A DNA stretch of 64,000 nt, from assembly GCA_016719755.1 (NCBI GenBank), contig JADJYM010000015.1, positions 620,001 through 684,000 of the forward strand. The letters run 5' to 3'. This document shows, one piece after another, positions 1 through 9,308 of this stretch. Source of the DNA: Novosphingobium sp. (GTDB lineage: Bacteria; Pseudomonadota; Alphaproteobacteria; Sphingomonadales; Sphingomonadaceae). Each line of letters starts with the position of its first letter. Positions within the stretch are counted from its first letter, which is position 1. The notes under the pieces were generated by a model. The model saw only the letters and a program-made list of their open reading frames with translations. It made no database searches and was not told the origin of the DNA. The position numbers and the translations under genes were made by a program.

Positions 1-361
1 AGGCGCGGTTCAGGACCTGTGCGTCAAGCGCGGTGTCATCATGCTGCCCTACTACGGACTGGCCTCGGGCTTCCTGACCGGCAAGTACCGCAGCGAGGCC
101 GATCTTGCGGGCCGAGCGCGGGGCGAAAGCGTGCGGCGCTATCTGCAAACCGGTCAGGCCGCGCTGGCCACGCTCGATGCGGTGGCGGCGGAAACCGGGG
201 CAACCCAGGCCCAGGTCGCGCTTGCATGGATCAATGCGAAGCCCGGAATCGGCGCGCCAATTGCCAGCGCGACCAGCGCGGAGCAGGTGCGCGAACTTTG
301 CGGCGCGGCATCACTTGTCCTTCAACCCGAACAGGTTGCCCGGCTAGACGCCGCCCGTTGA
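1..361 (+). CDS. Aldo/keto reductase, C-terminal part (5' truncated by window edge)
   Basis: The reading frame is open from the window edge (position 2) to a TGA at 359-361, giving about 119 residues of a C-terminus. Segments such as VIMLPYYGLASGFLTGKY and ATQAQVALAWINAKPGIGAPI match the last strands and NADP-binding loop of the AKR (beta/alpha)8 barrel, here the subgroup with a typical SGFLTGKY loop. The catalytic Tyr/Lys/His would lie upstream, outside the window. It probably reduces aldehydes or ketones with NADPH in the cytosol, but the substrate cannot be inferred. The EamA permease gene follows after 10 nt, so the two may be co-transcribed. Confidence 0.85.
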   Translation, partial: GAVQDLCVKRGVIMLPYYGLASGFLTGKYRSEADLAGRARGESVRRYLQTGQAALATLDAVAAETGATQAQVALAWINAKPGIGAPIASATSAEQVRELCGAASLVLQPEQVARLDAAR

Positions 362-371
362 GCGCCGTCTG

Positions 372-1202
372 GTGATCGATATTGCCGCCCTGCTGATGGT
401 CGCCTCGGGGGCGATCCATGCGGTGGTCAATGCAGTATTGAAGTCCGGCGGCGACAAGATGTCGGGCCGGGCGCTGATCGATGGATTCAGTGCGCTGATC
501 GTCGTCCCGCTGCTGTTCTTCGTGCCTTTTCCGCGCGAATCCCTGCCCTGGCTGGCGGGATCGATGCTGACCCACCTGTTCTACCTGCTGTGCCTGATCA
601 AGGCCTTCGAGGCGGCGGACATGAGCGCGGTCTACCCGGTGATGCGCGGCAGCGCGCCGGTGATTGCCGCGCTTGTGGCGGTGCTGGCGTTTGGCGAGCC
701 GATCACCTGGCCGGTGGCGGCGGGGGTGTTGCTGGTCAGCCTGGGCACGGTGGCGGTGGCCTGGTGGCATACCCCGGGCAGGCGCGCGCTGGGCTGGGCA
801 CTGGCGACCGGGGCGATGACCGCGCTTTATACTGTGATCGACGCGCAAGGGGTGCGCGCCGCGCCTTCTGCGCTGTCCTATTTCGCGTGGTTTTTCTTTA
901 CCTTGGGGCTGACCATCTCGGCCCTGTTCGCGGTCTGGCGCGGCCCCCGGTTCGTGCTGGCGGCGCGCTCGCAGTGGAAGCCCGGGCTGTTCGCGGGGGT
1001 GCTTTCGCTGGTCACTTACGGGATCGCGCTGCTCGCCTACCGGCTGGGCGACGTGCCGCGCCTTGCGGCGCTGCGCGAGACGTCGATCCTGTTCGGCGTG
1101 GCCATCGCGGCGCTCGTCCTGAAGGAGCGGGTCGGCCCGGCGCGACTGGCCGGTGCGGGCCTGATCGCCGTCGGCGCGGCGGTGCTTTTGACCGTGCATT
1201 GA
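372..1202 (+). CDS. EamA/DMT-family membrane transporter
   Basis: 276 residues, almost entirely hydrophobic, with about ten predicted membrane helices in two repeats, the size and pattern of drug/metabolite transporter (EamA) permeases. The first repeat has SAVYPVMRGSAPVIAAL and the second has PRLAALRETSILFGVAIAAL. Both are the conserved helix-4 type motif of this family, followed by GEPITWPVAAGVLLV and KERVGPARLAGAGLI. The start is GTG (372), 10 nt after the preceding reductase stop. The substrate is unknown. It is an inner-membrane exporter or importer by family, and coupling to the upstream reductase is only suggested by spacing. Confidence 0.85.
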   Translation: MIDIAALLMVASGAIHAVVNAVLKSGGDKMSGRALIDGFSALIVVPLLFFVPFPRESLPWLAGSMLTHLFYLLCLIKAFEAADMSAVYPVMRGSAPVIAALVAVLAFGEPITWPVAAGVLLVSLGTVAVAWWHTPGRRALGWALATGAMTALYTVIDAQGVRAAPSALSYFAWFFFTLGLTISALFAVWRGPRFVLAARSQWKPGLFAGVLSLVTYGIALLAYRLGDVPRLAALRETSILFGVAIAALVLKERVGPARLAGAGLIAVGAAVLLTVH

Positions 1203-1428
1203 ACGGCATCAAGCGCCACCAAGCGGCTCACAGCGCCACCGAGCGGTGGAGTTAGGCAGGCAGACCACAGCCGAAAACGGCATCGATTCCGGTTCCCGAA
1301 CCTTTCCCATACCCAGATACAGGTTGGATTTCGATCACATCGATCACATTGAAATGTGAAATTTGTTGGATTCGCTTCCGTTTTCCAACATTTGGCGCCC
1401 CCTCCCAGCGGGTGCGGAAAGACCTTTC
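1203..1428. other. Convergent intergenic region with short repeats
   Basis: 226 bp between the ends of the EamA gene (plus) and the DUF1254 gene (minus). I see no gene. It contains a tandem CGATCACAT near 1335-1352, an inverted repeat CACATT/AATGTG just after it, and TGTTGGA/TCCAACA flanking a 13-nt spacer near 1366-1390. These could fold in RNA from either strand and may end transcription of both genes, but there is no convincing T-run. Confidence 0.35.
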
Positions 1429-1950
1429 CTACAGCGGTTTGCAGATGTTGGAACGCCGCGCCTGATCCGCAACCGCGAACAGCTCCGCCGTGGGTGCAAG
1501 CCGCCGGTCGAGGATCACGCCCCTGGCGAACTTCGCCCGGACCACCTGCTCACCGACCGGAACCGCCTGCCCCTCCTTCGCCAGGACAAAGCGGATGCCT
1601 TGCGGGTACTGGGCGGTGTCGAACACGGCGATATTGTCAGTCCGGGCGTCGAACACCGAGATCGAGACATAGCCCTGATCCGGCGATGGCGCGGCGCTGA
1701 CCAGCACCGGCCCGCGTGACAGGTCGTAGACGCAGCTGGCATAGGCCAGATCGGGCGACGGGCGAACCACGCCGCGCGATTTTTCGGTGGTGCGCGGGCC
1801 GAACTGGAAGCCGTTCACGATCTTGCCGTCCTGCGACATCTTGGTCAGCGCGACGTGCATGATCAGGCGCGGCGCGGCAACGATCGCGCCAAGGTGCCCG
1901 GCGGCGACCGCCAGCACAAAGGCCAGGGCGTACTTGACTGGCGCCTTCAT
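1429..1950 (-). CDS. DUF1254 domain protein, membrane-anchored
   Basis: 173 residues from ATG 1950 (MKAPVKYALAFVLAVAAGH). The N-terminus is a single hydrophobic segment (signal anchor). The body, with SPDLAYASCVYDLSRGPV and DQGYVSISVFDARTDNIAVF, fits DUF1254. The start is set by a 4-nt ATGA overlap with the DUF1214 gene upstream; an in-frame GTG lies 15 nt earlier. DUF1254 and DUF1214 are often fused in one protein, but in many alphaproteobacteria they are two small adjacent genes, as here. The biochemical function is unknown. It is the last gene of a four-gene minus-strand unit starting at 4700. Confidence 0.8.
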   Translation of the reverse strand: MKAPVKYALAFVLAVAAGHLGAIVAAPRLIMHVALTKMSQDGKIVNGFQFGPRTTEKSRGVVRPSPDLAYASCVYDLSRGPVLVSAAPSPDQGYVSISVFDARTDNIAVFDTAQYPQGIRFVLAKEGQAVPVGEQVVRAKFARGVILDRRLAPTAELFAVADQARRSNICKPL

Positions 1951-2543
1951 GCCCGGCCTCCGCAATCGAGCCGGCTGATCTTCGGCATCGGGATCGATCC
2001 GTAATCGTCCTGGGCCGACTTGTCCGGCTGGTAGATCCGCAGCGTCATGTCAAAGCGTCCGGCGCCCCGGGTGCTGACCCACGGCTGCCCGGCTTCGGGG
2101 CGGGTTGCGGCAAGCGCCGTCCAGTTGCCCGCCGCGTCGGGCTTCACCTCGGTCGCATCGAATGAAAGCGCGTCGTCGCTGTTGATCGGCAGGTAATTGT
2201 CGGCGGCATAGACCGTAACCGACCACCATTTACCCGGGATCGGCCCGCCACTGACGCGATAGCGGCATTCCTCGCGCAGCGGCTGGCCTTCGCTGTCGGC
2301 GCGCGCGGTGAAATAGATTGCCTGGCTGCGTTGCAGCGCCAGTAGTCCCGCGAAGGCGACCCGGGCGCGCAGCCACGGATCGGCATCGGGCGATCCGGTC
2401 ACCCGGCTGCCCGACCAGCCGTCGAAATCCTCGCCCCCCATGCCGCTGGCGCGGGTAGCCCAGACCGCCGAACCGGCGCCCAGCGCCAGCCCCGCGACAA
2501 TCGTCAGCGCCAGTTTCCAGCGCGAGGTGCCCGGCTTAGCCAA
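1947..2543 (-). CDS. DUF1214 domain protein, membrane-anchored
   Basis: 198 residues with an N-terminal hydrophobic anchor (about residues 9-28) and a C-terminal DUF1214-like beta region (GKWWSVTVYAADNYLPIN, GAGRFDMTLRIYQPDKSA). The start appears to be TTG at 2543, which overlaps the stop of the upstream gene by 8 nt (TTGGCTAA). No better in-frame ATG exists before the domain. The 3' end overlaps the DUF1254 gene by 4 nt, so translation is probably coupled. The family is widespread and uncharacterised; the protein is presumably periplasm-facing. Confidence 0.8.
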   Translation of the reverse strand: MAKPGTSRWKLALTIVAGLALGAGSAVWATRASGMGGEDFDGWSGSRVTGSPDADPWLRARVAFAGLLALQRSQAIYFTARADSEGQPLREECRYRVSGGPIPGKWWSVTVYAADNYLPINSDDALSFDATEVKPDAAGNWTALAATRPEAGQPWVSTRGAGRFDMTLRIYQPDKSAQDDYGSIPMPKISRLDCGGRA

Positions 2544-3621
2544 GATCGAGGAACTCCTTCAGGCCATAGGGCTTGTAAGGCCCGAAAATCAGCTGTTCGA
2601 ATACGCCGATGCCCTCGCCGTGCTTGTCGCTGACCACCCGGCAGGGCATCTGGACGTGGAAATTGTCCATCGATCCCGGGTTGCACTGGGCCAGCCCGAA
2701 ATCCTCGCGCTCCACCTCCAGCGGGCCGTGGTGCAGGCCGTGGCCCCACTTGGGCGAGGTATAGCCGATCCCGCGCATCTGGAAGCGACCCAGCACTTCA
2801 AAGCGCAGCGTTTCAGGGCCGTCCGGCCCCTCGACCACCAGCGTCCCCGTCTCCGGCCAGCGGGTGCCGGGGGCGAGCGGCGATTCCATCTCGCCCTCGG
2901 TGTCGATCAGTTCTGCCGCCGTGGCGCCATCGGGAGCCACCACTGCGCGGGTGTTCCACTGGTTACCCTTGGCGTCAGCGTTGACGTGGAAGAACACGCT
3001 GCGATCCCCAAAGTTGATCGGGGTCCACTGCCAGAAGAAGCCGGGAACCACGCCGGTGCCATGCGGCTGCTGGTCGCTCGCGCCGACCGGGCGCACGCCC
3101 CAGCTGCGGTCGCGGGTGCCCGCCGTGCCGGGCTTCACCTCTTCGCGCACGCCGTCAACCTCGATCCAGCCGGTGTAGTGGCCGTTCTGGGTCATCCGGG
3201 TGTAGTCCATGAAGGTGCGCGGGCCGATGCGGTGGATGAAGCGCGGCTCCTCTATCGGAAAGGCGCGGCCGGTGAAGGTCAGGTCGGCCTTCAGCCCCTC
3301 GCCATCGACGGTCACCCGCAGCTTGTTCAGCGGCTCCAGGATCTCGATCCGGATCGGGCCAACCTGAAGATCGAGCCGCTCCATCCCCAGCTCCTTCGAG
3401 GCGTGGAGATTGTATTGCACCCCGTCGCGGATGGTCGAAAAGTGCGCGTCGGCGACGTTGAGATGCGGATAGATCCCAAACGCCGCCGCGAAAAAGCCGG
3501 AGCCATCCGGGGCATAGCCGTTGAAGAAATAGCGGTCATAGAAATTGCGGTCAGTCCCGGCATAGGCCACCGGTTCCGGGGTCTGGTGCAGCGGGAAATC
3601 GTCGCCCTTGGTAAGGACCAT
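2536..3621 (-). CDS. Uncharacterised lipocalin-like protein (possibly DUF7064/DUF7065 type)
   Basis: 361 residues from ATG 3621 (MVLTKGDDFPLHQ). There is no signal peptide or membrane helix. It is rich in beta-strand patterns, with segments such as RFIHRIGPRTFMDYTRM, TRDRSWGVRP and VPGFFWQWTPINFGDRSVFF. The arrangement recalls two-domain lipocalin-like proteins (hydroxyneurosporene dehydratase-like fold) often found beside phosphotransferase genes in sphingomonads and mycobacteria. I am not certain of the family name. It begins 5 nt after the phosphotransferase stop and overlaps the DUF1214 start by 8 nt, so it sits in the middle of a four-gene operon. A role in handling a hydrophobic substrate is a guess. 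Confidence 0.7.
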   Translation of the reverse strand: MVLTKGDDFPLHQTPEPVAYAGTDRNFYDRYFFNGYAPDGSGFFAAAFGIYPHLNVADAHFSTIRDGVQYNLHASKELGMERLDLQVGPIRIEILEPLNKLRVTVDGEGLKADLTFTGRAFPIEEPRFIHRIGPRTFMDYTRMTQNGHYTGWIEVDGVREEVKPGTAGTRDRSWGVRPVGASDQQPHGTGVVPGFFWQWTPINFGDRSVFFHVNADAKGNQWNTRAVVAPDGATAAELIDTEGEMESPLAPGTRWPETGTLVVEGPDGPETLRFEVLGRFQMRGIGYTSPKWGHGLHHGPLEVEREDFGLAQCNPGSMDNFHVQMPCRVVSDKHGEGIGVFEQLIFGPYKPYGLKEFLDLG

Positions 3622-3626
3622 CGCCG

Positions 3627-4700
3627 TTATCCTTTCAGTTTGTCGAGACTGCCGTGGTGCAGCGCGAGGGCGCAGCCGCCGCGAGCCATCGACAGGAAGT
3701 TCGCGTCCCCGCGTTCCGTGCGTTCCACGAAGGCCGCGCTGAATACCGCGGTGGAAACCCCGTGAAGCGCGCCGATCACGTAATCGTCCCAGATCGCGTC
3801 GCGGCTTAGCGGCACGCCCCGGCGGGTCATTTCGGCGCAATAGAGATCGAGCAGTTCGCCCTCGTGCGCGCGGCGCAGTTCGTCGCCGATCCCCGTGCCC
3901 AGGAAATAGCCCACGTCCATCAGGCCCGAACCGGTGCCGACCGTCTGCCAGTCAAGCACGGCGATGTCCTCGGCCCCGCCGTGGATGTCGAACAGCATGT
4001 TGTCGAGCCGGAAGTCGCCGTGGATCAGGCACTTGGTGCCCGGATCGCGCCCGTACCACAGCTCGCGCATGTCGTTGAGGTCTTCGCAGAGCTGCATGAA
4101 TTCCGGCTCCAGCGTGTCCTTGTAACGCTCGCGGAAGATCGCCTGGGCGTTGCCGTAGAGCCCGCGGATATGGTCCACCACAGCCTCGGGCAGTTGCAGC
4201 CAGTCCAGCCCGGTGATCGCCGGATTGTCCCAGCTGGGCGCGTGGAGCGCGGCGGCCTGGATCATCCCGGCGCGGGCATCGGCGGCGCTGCAACTGGCCA
4301 GCTGGTTGCCGCCGCGCGCCGGGGCCAGGTCTTCGAAGATCAGCAGGAATTCAACGCCATTGTCCGCCACTTCGGCCACGTGCGGCACCGGCACGCGAAT
4401 ATCCACGTGCTGGCGCAGGTCGCGGTAGAAGCCCACTTCCTTGGCATAGAGCCCCAGCGTGGCGGCGGTGGTGCGGCTGGTTTCATCAGCGGCGGGAAAC
4501 TTGCCCGCAACGGTGGCGGGGCCCGCGCCGGGACGGTCATAGGTCAGAGTGATACGGGCGCTGTCCCCCACCTGCCCGGTACCGATCGGCACCCAGCTGA
4601 GCGCGGTGACTTCGGCATCGCCGATCACGCCGGCCTGCCGCAACCGCTCGCCCAGCCACGCCGGGTCGATCGCATCGGGATGCGATGGAAAGTCTGCCAT
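3627..4700 (-). CDS. Aminoglycoside/choline-kinase-like phosphotransferase
   Basis: 357 residues with the protein-kinase-like APH fold. VAGKFPAAD carries the likely ATP-binding lysine, LIHGDFRLDNMLF is the Brenner catalytic loop (HGDxxxxN), and AVLDWQTVGTGSGLMDVGYF is the metal-binding DxD-like segment. It probably phosphorylates a small hydroxylated molecule. Genuine aminoglycoside resistance is unlikely, because this subfamily (DUF1679/EcdRec-like) is common in catabolic gene sets. It is the first gene of the minus-strand operon running to 1429. The promoter should lie in 4701-4902, shared with the divergent Hcp-like gene. Confidence 0.85.
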   Translation of the reverse strand: MADFPSHPDAIDPAWLGERLRQAGVIGDAEVTALSWVPIGTGQVGDSARITLTYDRPGAGPATVAGKFPAADETSRTTAATLGLYAKEVGFYRDLRQHVDIRVPVPHVAEVADNGVEFLLIFEDLAPARGGNQLASCSAADARAGMIQAAALHAPSWDNPAITGLDWLQLPEAVVDHIRGLYGNAQAIFRERYKDTLEPEFMQLCEDLNDMRELWYGRDPGTKCLIHGDFRLDNMLFDIHGGAEDIAVLDWQTVGTGSGLMDVGYFLGTGIGDELRRAHEGELLDLYCAEMTRRGVPLSRDAIWDDYVIGALHGVSTAVFSAAFVERTERGDANFLSMARGGCALALHHGSLDKLKG

Positions 4701-4749
4701 GCCGTTTCTCGTCCTCTCTCTTTAAGCAAACGGTTAAAGCGCAAGCGGG

Positions 4750-4770
4750 CCGCTGGCAATCGGCCAGCGG
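4750..4770. other. Hairpin in divergent intergenic region
   Basis: Perfect 8-bp inverted repeat CCGCTGGC/GCCAGCGG around AATCG, between the divergent phosphotransferase and Hcp-like genes. A second hairpin (GGCGGGA/TCCCGCC, 4855-4875) lies in the 5' leader of the Hcp-like gene. No T-run follows either, so they are more likely operator or RNA-structure elements than terminators. Confidence 0.35.
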
Positions 4771-4902
4771 TGAAATTTCGCGTGGCCGGGGTTCCGATCG
4801 TTTGTGTTACAGTGTGGCCAGCGCGCCACAGCAATGACAGCGCGGGTTCAGGCAGGCGGGAGCAGCTTTCCCGCCATCACAGACGCTATGGGGAGAGAAA
4901 CC

Positions 4903-5709
4903 ATGCTGCGATCGATCCTGATGACCGGGGCCCTGGCCCTGACCGCCACCACAGCCGCCACCGCGAACGCGGCAAGCGTGGATTACTTCCTGAAGATCGA
5001 CGGTATCGACGGCGAGGCCCGGGCCGAAGGCTGGTCCTTCGGGGCCTGCAACGCTGGCTGCATGGCCAGCAGCACCAAACGCGATGGCGCCGCCCCGCCG
5101 CAGCGCCTGACCGGGCCGCTCCAGGCCAGCCAGAACAGCCAGAGCCTGCGGGAATCACCCACTCGCGCCTCGCACGTCCATGGCTCTGCCACCGATCCCG
5201 CGACCGAGACCGCTAGTCGCGGCCGCGGCGGCAAGGGCAGGGCCTCGATGTCGGACCTCAGCGTCACGCGGGAAGCTTCGGCCAGTGCGGGCGGAGTCAA
5301 TGTCGCAGCCGGTGATGTCGACGGCGATGGCCGGGCCGACCTTGTCTATGCGGCCCAGCTGGACGGCATCGAGGGACTGACTCTGCGCTTCGACAAGGAA
5401 TCCCCGGTGCTGGCGAAGGTTTGCTCGGGAAAGCACATCGCCAAGGCCGTGCTGCGCGCCGGAGCGGACGAGTTTGAGCTGACCGGCGCCAGCGCCGCCT
5501 GCGATTCAGGCGCGCGGAGCAGTGCTCTGGCAAGTTCGATGCCCAACCGGATCAGCATGAACATGAGCGTTCCCCGCCAGACCCAGGGCGCCAGTTTTGG
5601 CGAGCGCTGCGCGCCGGGCACCTGTGCGGCGGACGCCACCGTGTTCGTTACCCTGACCGGCGGGCAGATGAAGCACACCCGCACCGGTCATGTCACGCTG
5701 ATGAAGTAA
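4903..5709 (+). CDS. Secreted Hcp-like protein (T6SS tube-protein family) with DxDxDG insert
   Basis: 268 residues from ATG 4903, preceded by GGGAGAG. Residues 1-23 form a Sec signal peptide ending ANA. The mature start VDYFLKIDGIDGEA...GWSFG matches the first strands of the Hcp/T6SS tube family, and LTLRFDKESPVLAKVC plus VTLTGGQMKHTRTGHVTL match later strands. Unlike true Hcp it carries a signal peptide, six cysteines, a long low-complexity insertion, and a Ca-binding-like DVDGDGRAD (138-146) of EF-hand or FG-GAP type. No T6SS genes are nearby. It is most likely an exported protein that borrowed the Hcp fold rather than a tube subunit. Confidence 0.75.
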   Translation: MLRSILMTGALALTATTAATANAASVDYFLKIDGIDGEARAEGWSFGACNAGCMASSTKRDGAAPPQRLTGPLQASQNSQSLRESPTRASHVHGSATDPATETASRGRGGKGRASMSDLSVTREASASAGGVNVAAGDVDGDGRADLVYAAQLDGIEGLTLRFDKESPVLAKVCSGKHIAKAVLRAGADEFELTGASAACDSGARSSALASSMPNRISMNMSVPRQTQGASFGERCAPGTCAADATVFVTLTGGQMKHTRTGHVTLMK

Positions 5710-5751
5710 AGCCGCGAGGGGGCCGGCCAGGCGCCGCCCCCTCCACCCGCT

Positions 5752-7074
<1,323 letters not shown>

Positions 7075-7191
7075 TTAGCAGCAGAGCCTTCACAGGCAAG
7101 TTGCAATGCAGCATATAGGGAACTTGTATCGGGACGCGGCGTTACCACATTGGTCAGGCCCACTTCCCGGCGCAGAGAAAGGTCTATTCCG

Positions 7192-7746
7192 ATGGCTACC
7201 GACACCACTCCCACCGCGAAGACCCCGAAGAAGGCTACCACCGCGAAAAAGCCCGCCAAGGCTGCGGCTCCCGCCGATGCCAAGGCCAAGTTTTCCAAGG
7301 CGATCGAGGAAGCCCGCGCGGGCGCCCAGGCCCTGACCCAGGAAGCCCAGGCCAAGGCCGGCGCCTACAAGGAACAGCTGGCCGCGCGCAGTGGCGACTG
7401 GGCCGCCGATGCCAAGGATCTGGCCGGTCAGGCCAAGGATCGCGCCAGCGAGCTGGCCAACGAAGGCAAGGCCAAGACCAGCGACGCGCTGTCCAGCCTT
7501 GGCAAGATCGTGGCCGACAACGCCGGAACCATCGATGAAAAGCTGGGCGCCCGCTATGGCGACTATGCCCGCACCGCCGCCCGCTCGATGCAGGAAACCG
7601 CCGCGAAGATCGAGGCCAAGGATCTGAACGAACTGGGCGAGGACGCCAAGGAATTCGTCCGCAAGAGCCCCGGCGTGGCCATCGGCCTGGCCGCGGTTGC
7701 CGGGTTCCTGGTCGCGCGGCTGCTCAAGGGCGGATCGAACGACTGA
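7192..7746 (+). CDS. YqjD/ElaB-like (DUF883-type) membrane-anchored protein
   Basis: 184 residues. The first 35 or so are Lys/Ala/Thr/Pro-rich and histone-H1-like. The middle is a long Ala/Lys/Glu/Asp amphipathic helix region likely to be coiled coil. The C-terminus KSPGVAIGLAAVAGFLVARLL is the tail-anchor helix typical of YqjD/ElaB proteins, which bind ribosomes at the inner membrane in E. coli. The true ATG is at 7192; the frame stays open far upstream, antisense to eno, by composition only. It heads a four-gene cluster with a YqjE-like protein and two further small membrane proteins. Confidence 0.8.
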   Translation: MATDTTPTAKTPKKATTAKKPAKAAAPADAKAKFSKAIEEARAGAQALTQEAQAKAGAYKEQLAARSGDWAADAKDLAGQAKDRASELANEGKAKTSDALSSLGKIVADNAGTIDEKLGARYGDYARTAARSMQETAAKIEAKDLNELGEDAKEFVRKSPGVAIGLAAVAGFLVARLLKGGSND

Positions 7747-7772
7747 CCCTGCGGCGCGGCGAGCACCGGTCG

Positions 7773-8183
7773 ATGAACGATGAGGCCCCTCCCCCGCTGA
7801 TCACGGATTCCGCCAGCGATGCGGTGCAACGCTCGCTGGTGGAAGACGCCAAGCGGCTCGTCGATGACGGGCGCACCATGCTCGAGGCCGAGCTTGCCTA
7901 TCACAAGGCCCGCGCGGCTGTTGCCGGAGAGGCCGCGCGCGGCGTTGCCGGATGGGGGACTCTGGCGCTGGCGCTGGCGTTCTTCGCGCTGATGGCGCTG
8001 GTCGTCGGCGTGCTGCTGGGGATTGCCCAGTTGCTCGGCTATTGGGCGGCAACGGCCATCGTGGTGGCCGGGCTGCTGGTGATGGCCGCCCTTGCCGGAA
8101 TGCAGGCGGCAAAGCGCTGGAAACGCGCCTCGGCCCAGATTGCCGAGCCGAAAGCCCCTGCAGAAGCGGAGGCGCGGGCATGA
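7773..8183 (+). CDS. YqjE/phage-holin superfamily (DUF1469) membrane protein
   Basis: 136 residues with an amphipathic N-terminus (AKRLVDDGRTMLEAELAYHKARA) and two strong membrane helices (about 61-85 and 90-112). This is the pattern of the putative actinobacterial holin-X / YqjE family, which in enterobacteria lies in the yqjCDEK cluster. A cytosolic charged tail ends in EAEARA. The stop overlaps the next start by 4 nt (ATGA), so the next gene is probably translated by coupling. The function is unknown, likely envelope stress or membrane organisation; a phage origin is not implied. Confidence 0.75.
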   Translation: MNDEAPPPLITDSASDAVQRSLVEDAKRLVDDGRTMLEAELAYHKARAAVAGEAARGVAGWGTLALALAFFALMALVVGVLLGIAQLLGYWAATAIVVAGLLVMAALAGMQAAKRWKRASAQIAEPKAPAEAEARA

Positions 8184-8539
8184 CCGCCGGGATGACCAGG
8201 GCCGAAACCCAGCTTGCCGCCGACCGCGCCAACCGCCAGGCGGCCCGCGCCCTGTTCGACAGCCGGCTCGCGCAGGTGAAGGCCGACCTTGCCGCGCGCA
8301 GCGTGGGCGGACGGATCGCCGACAAGGCGCTGGACGAAACCCGCACCGCGCTGGGCGAAGCCGCCGCCATCGCCCGCGAAAGCAAGGGCCTGATCGCCGC
8401 CACGGTCGGCGCGCTGCTGCTCTGGGCGTTTCGTGGCCCGCTGCTCGATGCGCTGCTTGGACTGATCGGCGGCGGGGACGAGGAAAGTGGGGGGCACGAG
8501 CCCGGGCCGGACAGCCGGGCAGATCAGGATCAGCCGTAA
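8180..8539 (+). CDS. Small membrane protein of the YqjD/E cluster
   Basis: 119 residues, starting at an ATG that overlaps the preceding stop by 4 nt. The first 80 residues are charged and helical (ADRANRQAARALFDSRLAQV). One hydrophobic helix follows (about 83-103, LIAATVGALLLWAFRGPLLD), then an acidic Gly-rich tail. I do not recognise a named family with certainty. Position and layout suggest a YqjK- or DUF3618-like partner of the neighbouring proteins. The next gene starts 20 nt downstream. Confidence 0.65.
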   Translation: MTAGMTRAETQLAADRANRQAARALFDSRLAQVKADLAARSVGGRIADKALDETRTALGEAAAIARESKGLIAATVGALLLWAFRGPLLDALLGLIGGGDEESGGHEPGPDSRADQDQP

Positions 8540-8559
8540 CCGGCCCAGGAGAATTGCCG

Positions 8560-9015
8560 ATGACCGATGCCAAGACCCGTTCCGACCGCATCCGCGACAA
8601 GATCGACGCCTCTGGCGAGACCCTGCGTGCGCCGGGCCAGCCCAACCTGCCCGATGCCTATCCGCCCGAAAGCTACCGCTCGCTGGCGGGCGAATACCCC
8701 TGGCTGGCAATCGCCGCCGGTGCCGGTGCCGGACTGCTGCTGGGCGCGATGCTGCCGCGCAGCTTTGGCGGCAAGCTGGGACGCCGCGCGCTGGCAGTCG
8801 CCACGGTGGCGGGCGAGCTTGGCCTGGCGCTGAGCAGACAGGCGCGTGACGCCGCGAGCGAAGCTGCCAGCGAAGGGCTGGACTACGCCGATGAAAAGAC
8901 CGCGCCGATCCGGGCGCGCGCCAGCCGCATGGCGGGCAGCGCGGGCGATCAGGCGCGCGACGCGGGCGTGGCGATCATCGAGCTTGCCTCACGCGTGGCC
9001 AAGCTGCGGCGGTGA
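8560..9015 (+). CDS. Membrane-anchored YqjD-type protein, end of cluster
   Basis: 151 residues from ATG 8560, preceded by CCAGGAGAA. The N-terminus is polar (MTDAKTRSDRIRDKIDASG). Then come PPESYRSLAGEYPWLAIAAGAGAGLLLGAML, containing a Gly/Ala-rich membrane helix, a second weak hydrophobic stretch, and an Ala/Arg/Glu-rich helical tail like the opening gene of this cluster. It is likely part of the same operon (20-nt gap). The function is unknown. No upstream or downstream gene indicates a pathway beyond membrane or stress physiology. Confidence 0.65.
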   Translation: MTDAKTRSDRIRDKIDASGETLRAPGQPNLPDAYPPESYRSLAGEYPWLAIAAGAGAGLLLGAMLPRSFGGKLGRRALAVATVAGELGLALSRQARDAASEAASEGLDYADEKTAPIRARASRMAGSAGDQARDAGVAIIELASRVAKLRR

Positions 9016-9083
9016 TTCCCCACTTGCGTGAAATGCACGTCACGCTAAAGGGCGGGCGTCCAACTCCCTCCCCAGGATAGCCG

Positions 9084-9308
9084 ATGAGCCAGAAACTTCA
9101 CCTCGTCATGGGCGGCCGCGTCCGCGATCCCCAGACCCTCGAATTCACCGATCTGGAAAAGCTCGACCTCGTCGGGGTGTTCCCCGACTATGCCGCGGCC
9201 GAGGAAGCCTGGCGCGCCAATGCCCAGCGCACGGTAGACGATGCGGAAATGCGCTACGTGATTGTCCACCTGCATCGCCTGCTCCAACCGGATATGCTGG
9301 ACGGCTGA
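9084..9308 (+). CDS. DUF4170 domain protein
   Basis: 74 residues, the usual size for DUF4170. LHLVMGGRVRDPQTLEF opens the protein, GVFPDYAAAEEAWRANAQRTVDDAEMRY sits in the middle, and VIVHLHRLLQPD closes it. The family is small, cytosolic and conserved across alphaproteobacteria, with no established function. It is followed by a 140-bp gap before the convergent greA; that gap holds a GGCCTC/GAGGCC hairpin (9415-9438) that could terminate either gene. Confidence 0.8.
   Translation: MSQKLHLVMGGRVRDPQTLEFTDLEKLDLVGVFPDYAAAEEAWRANAQRTVDDAEMRYVIVHLHRLLQPDMLDG

Noticed and set aside
3627-4700. Aminoglycoside resistance gene
   Set aside because: Only the general APH/choline-kinase fold is shared; it lies in an operon with proteins of unknown function, not in a resistance context.
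7773-8183. Phage holin as evidence of a prophage
   Set aside because: The holin-X/YqjE family is chromosomal in many bacteria and no phage structural, integrase or lysis genes are nearby.
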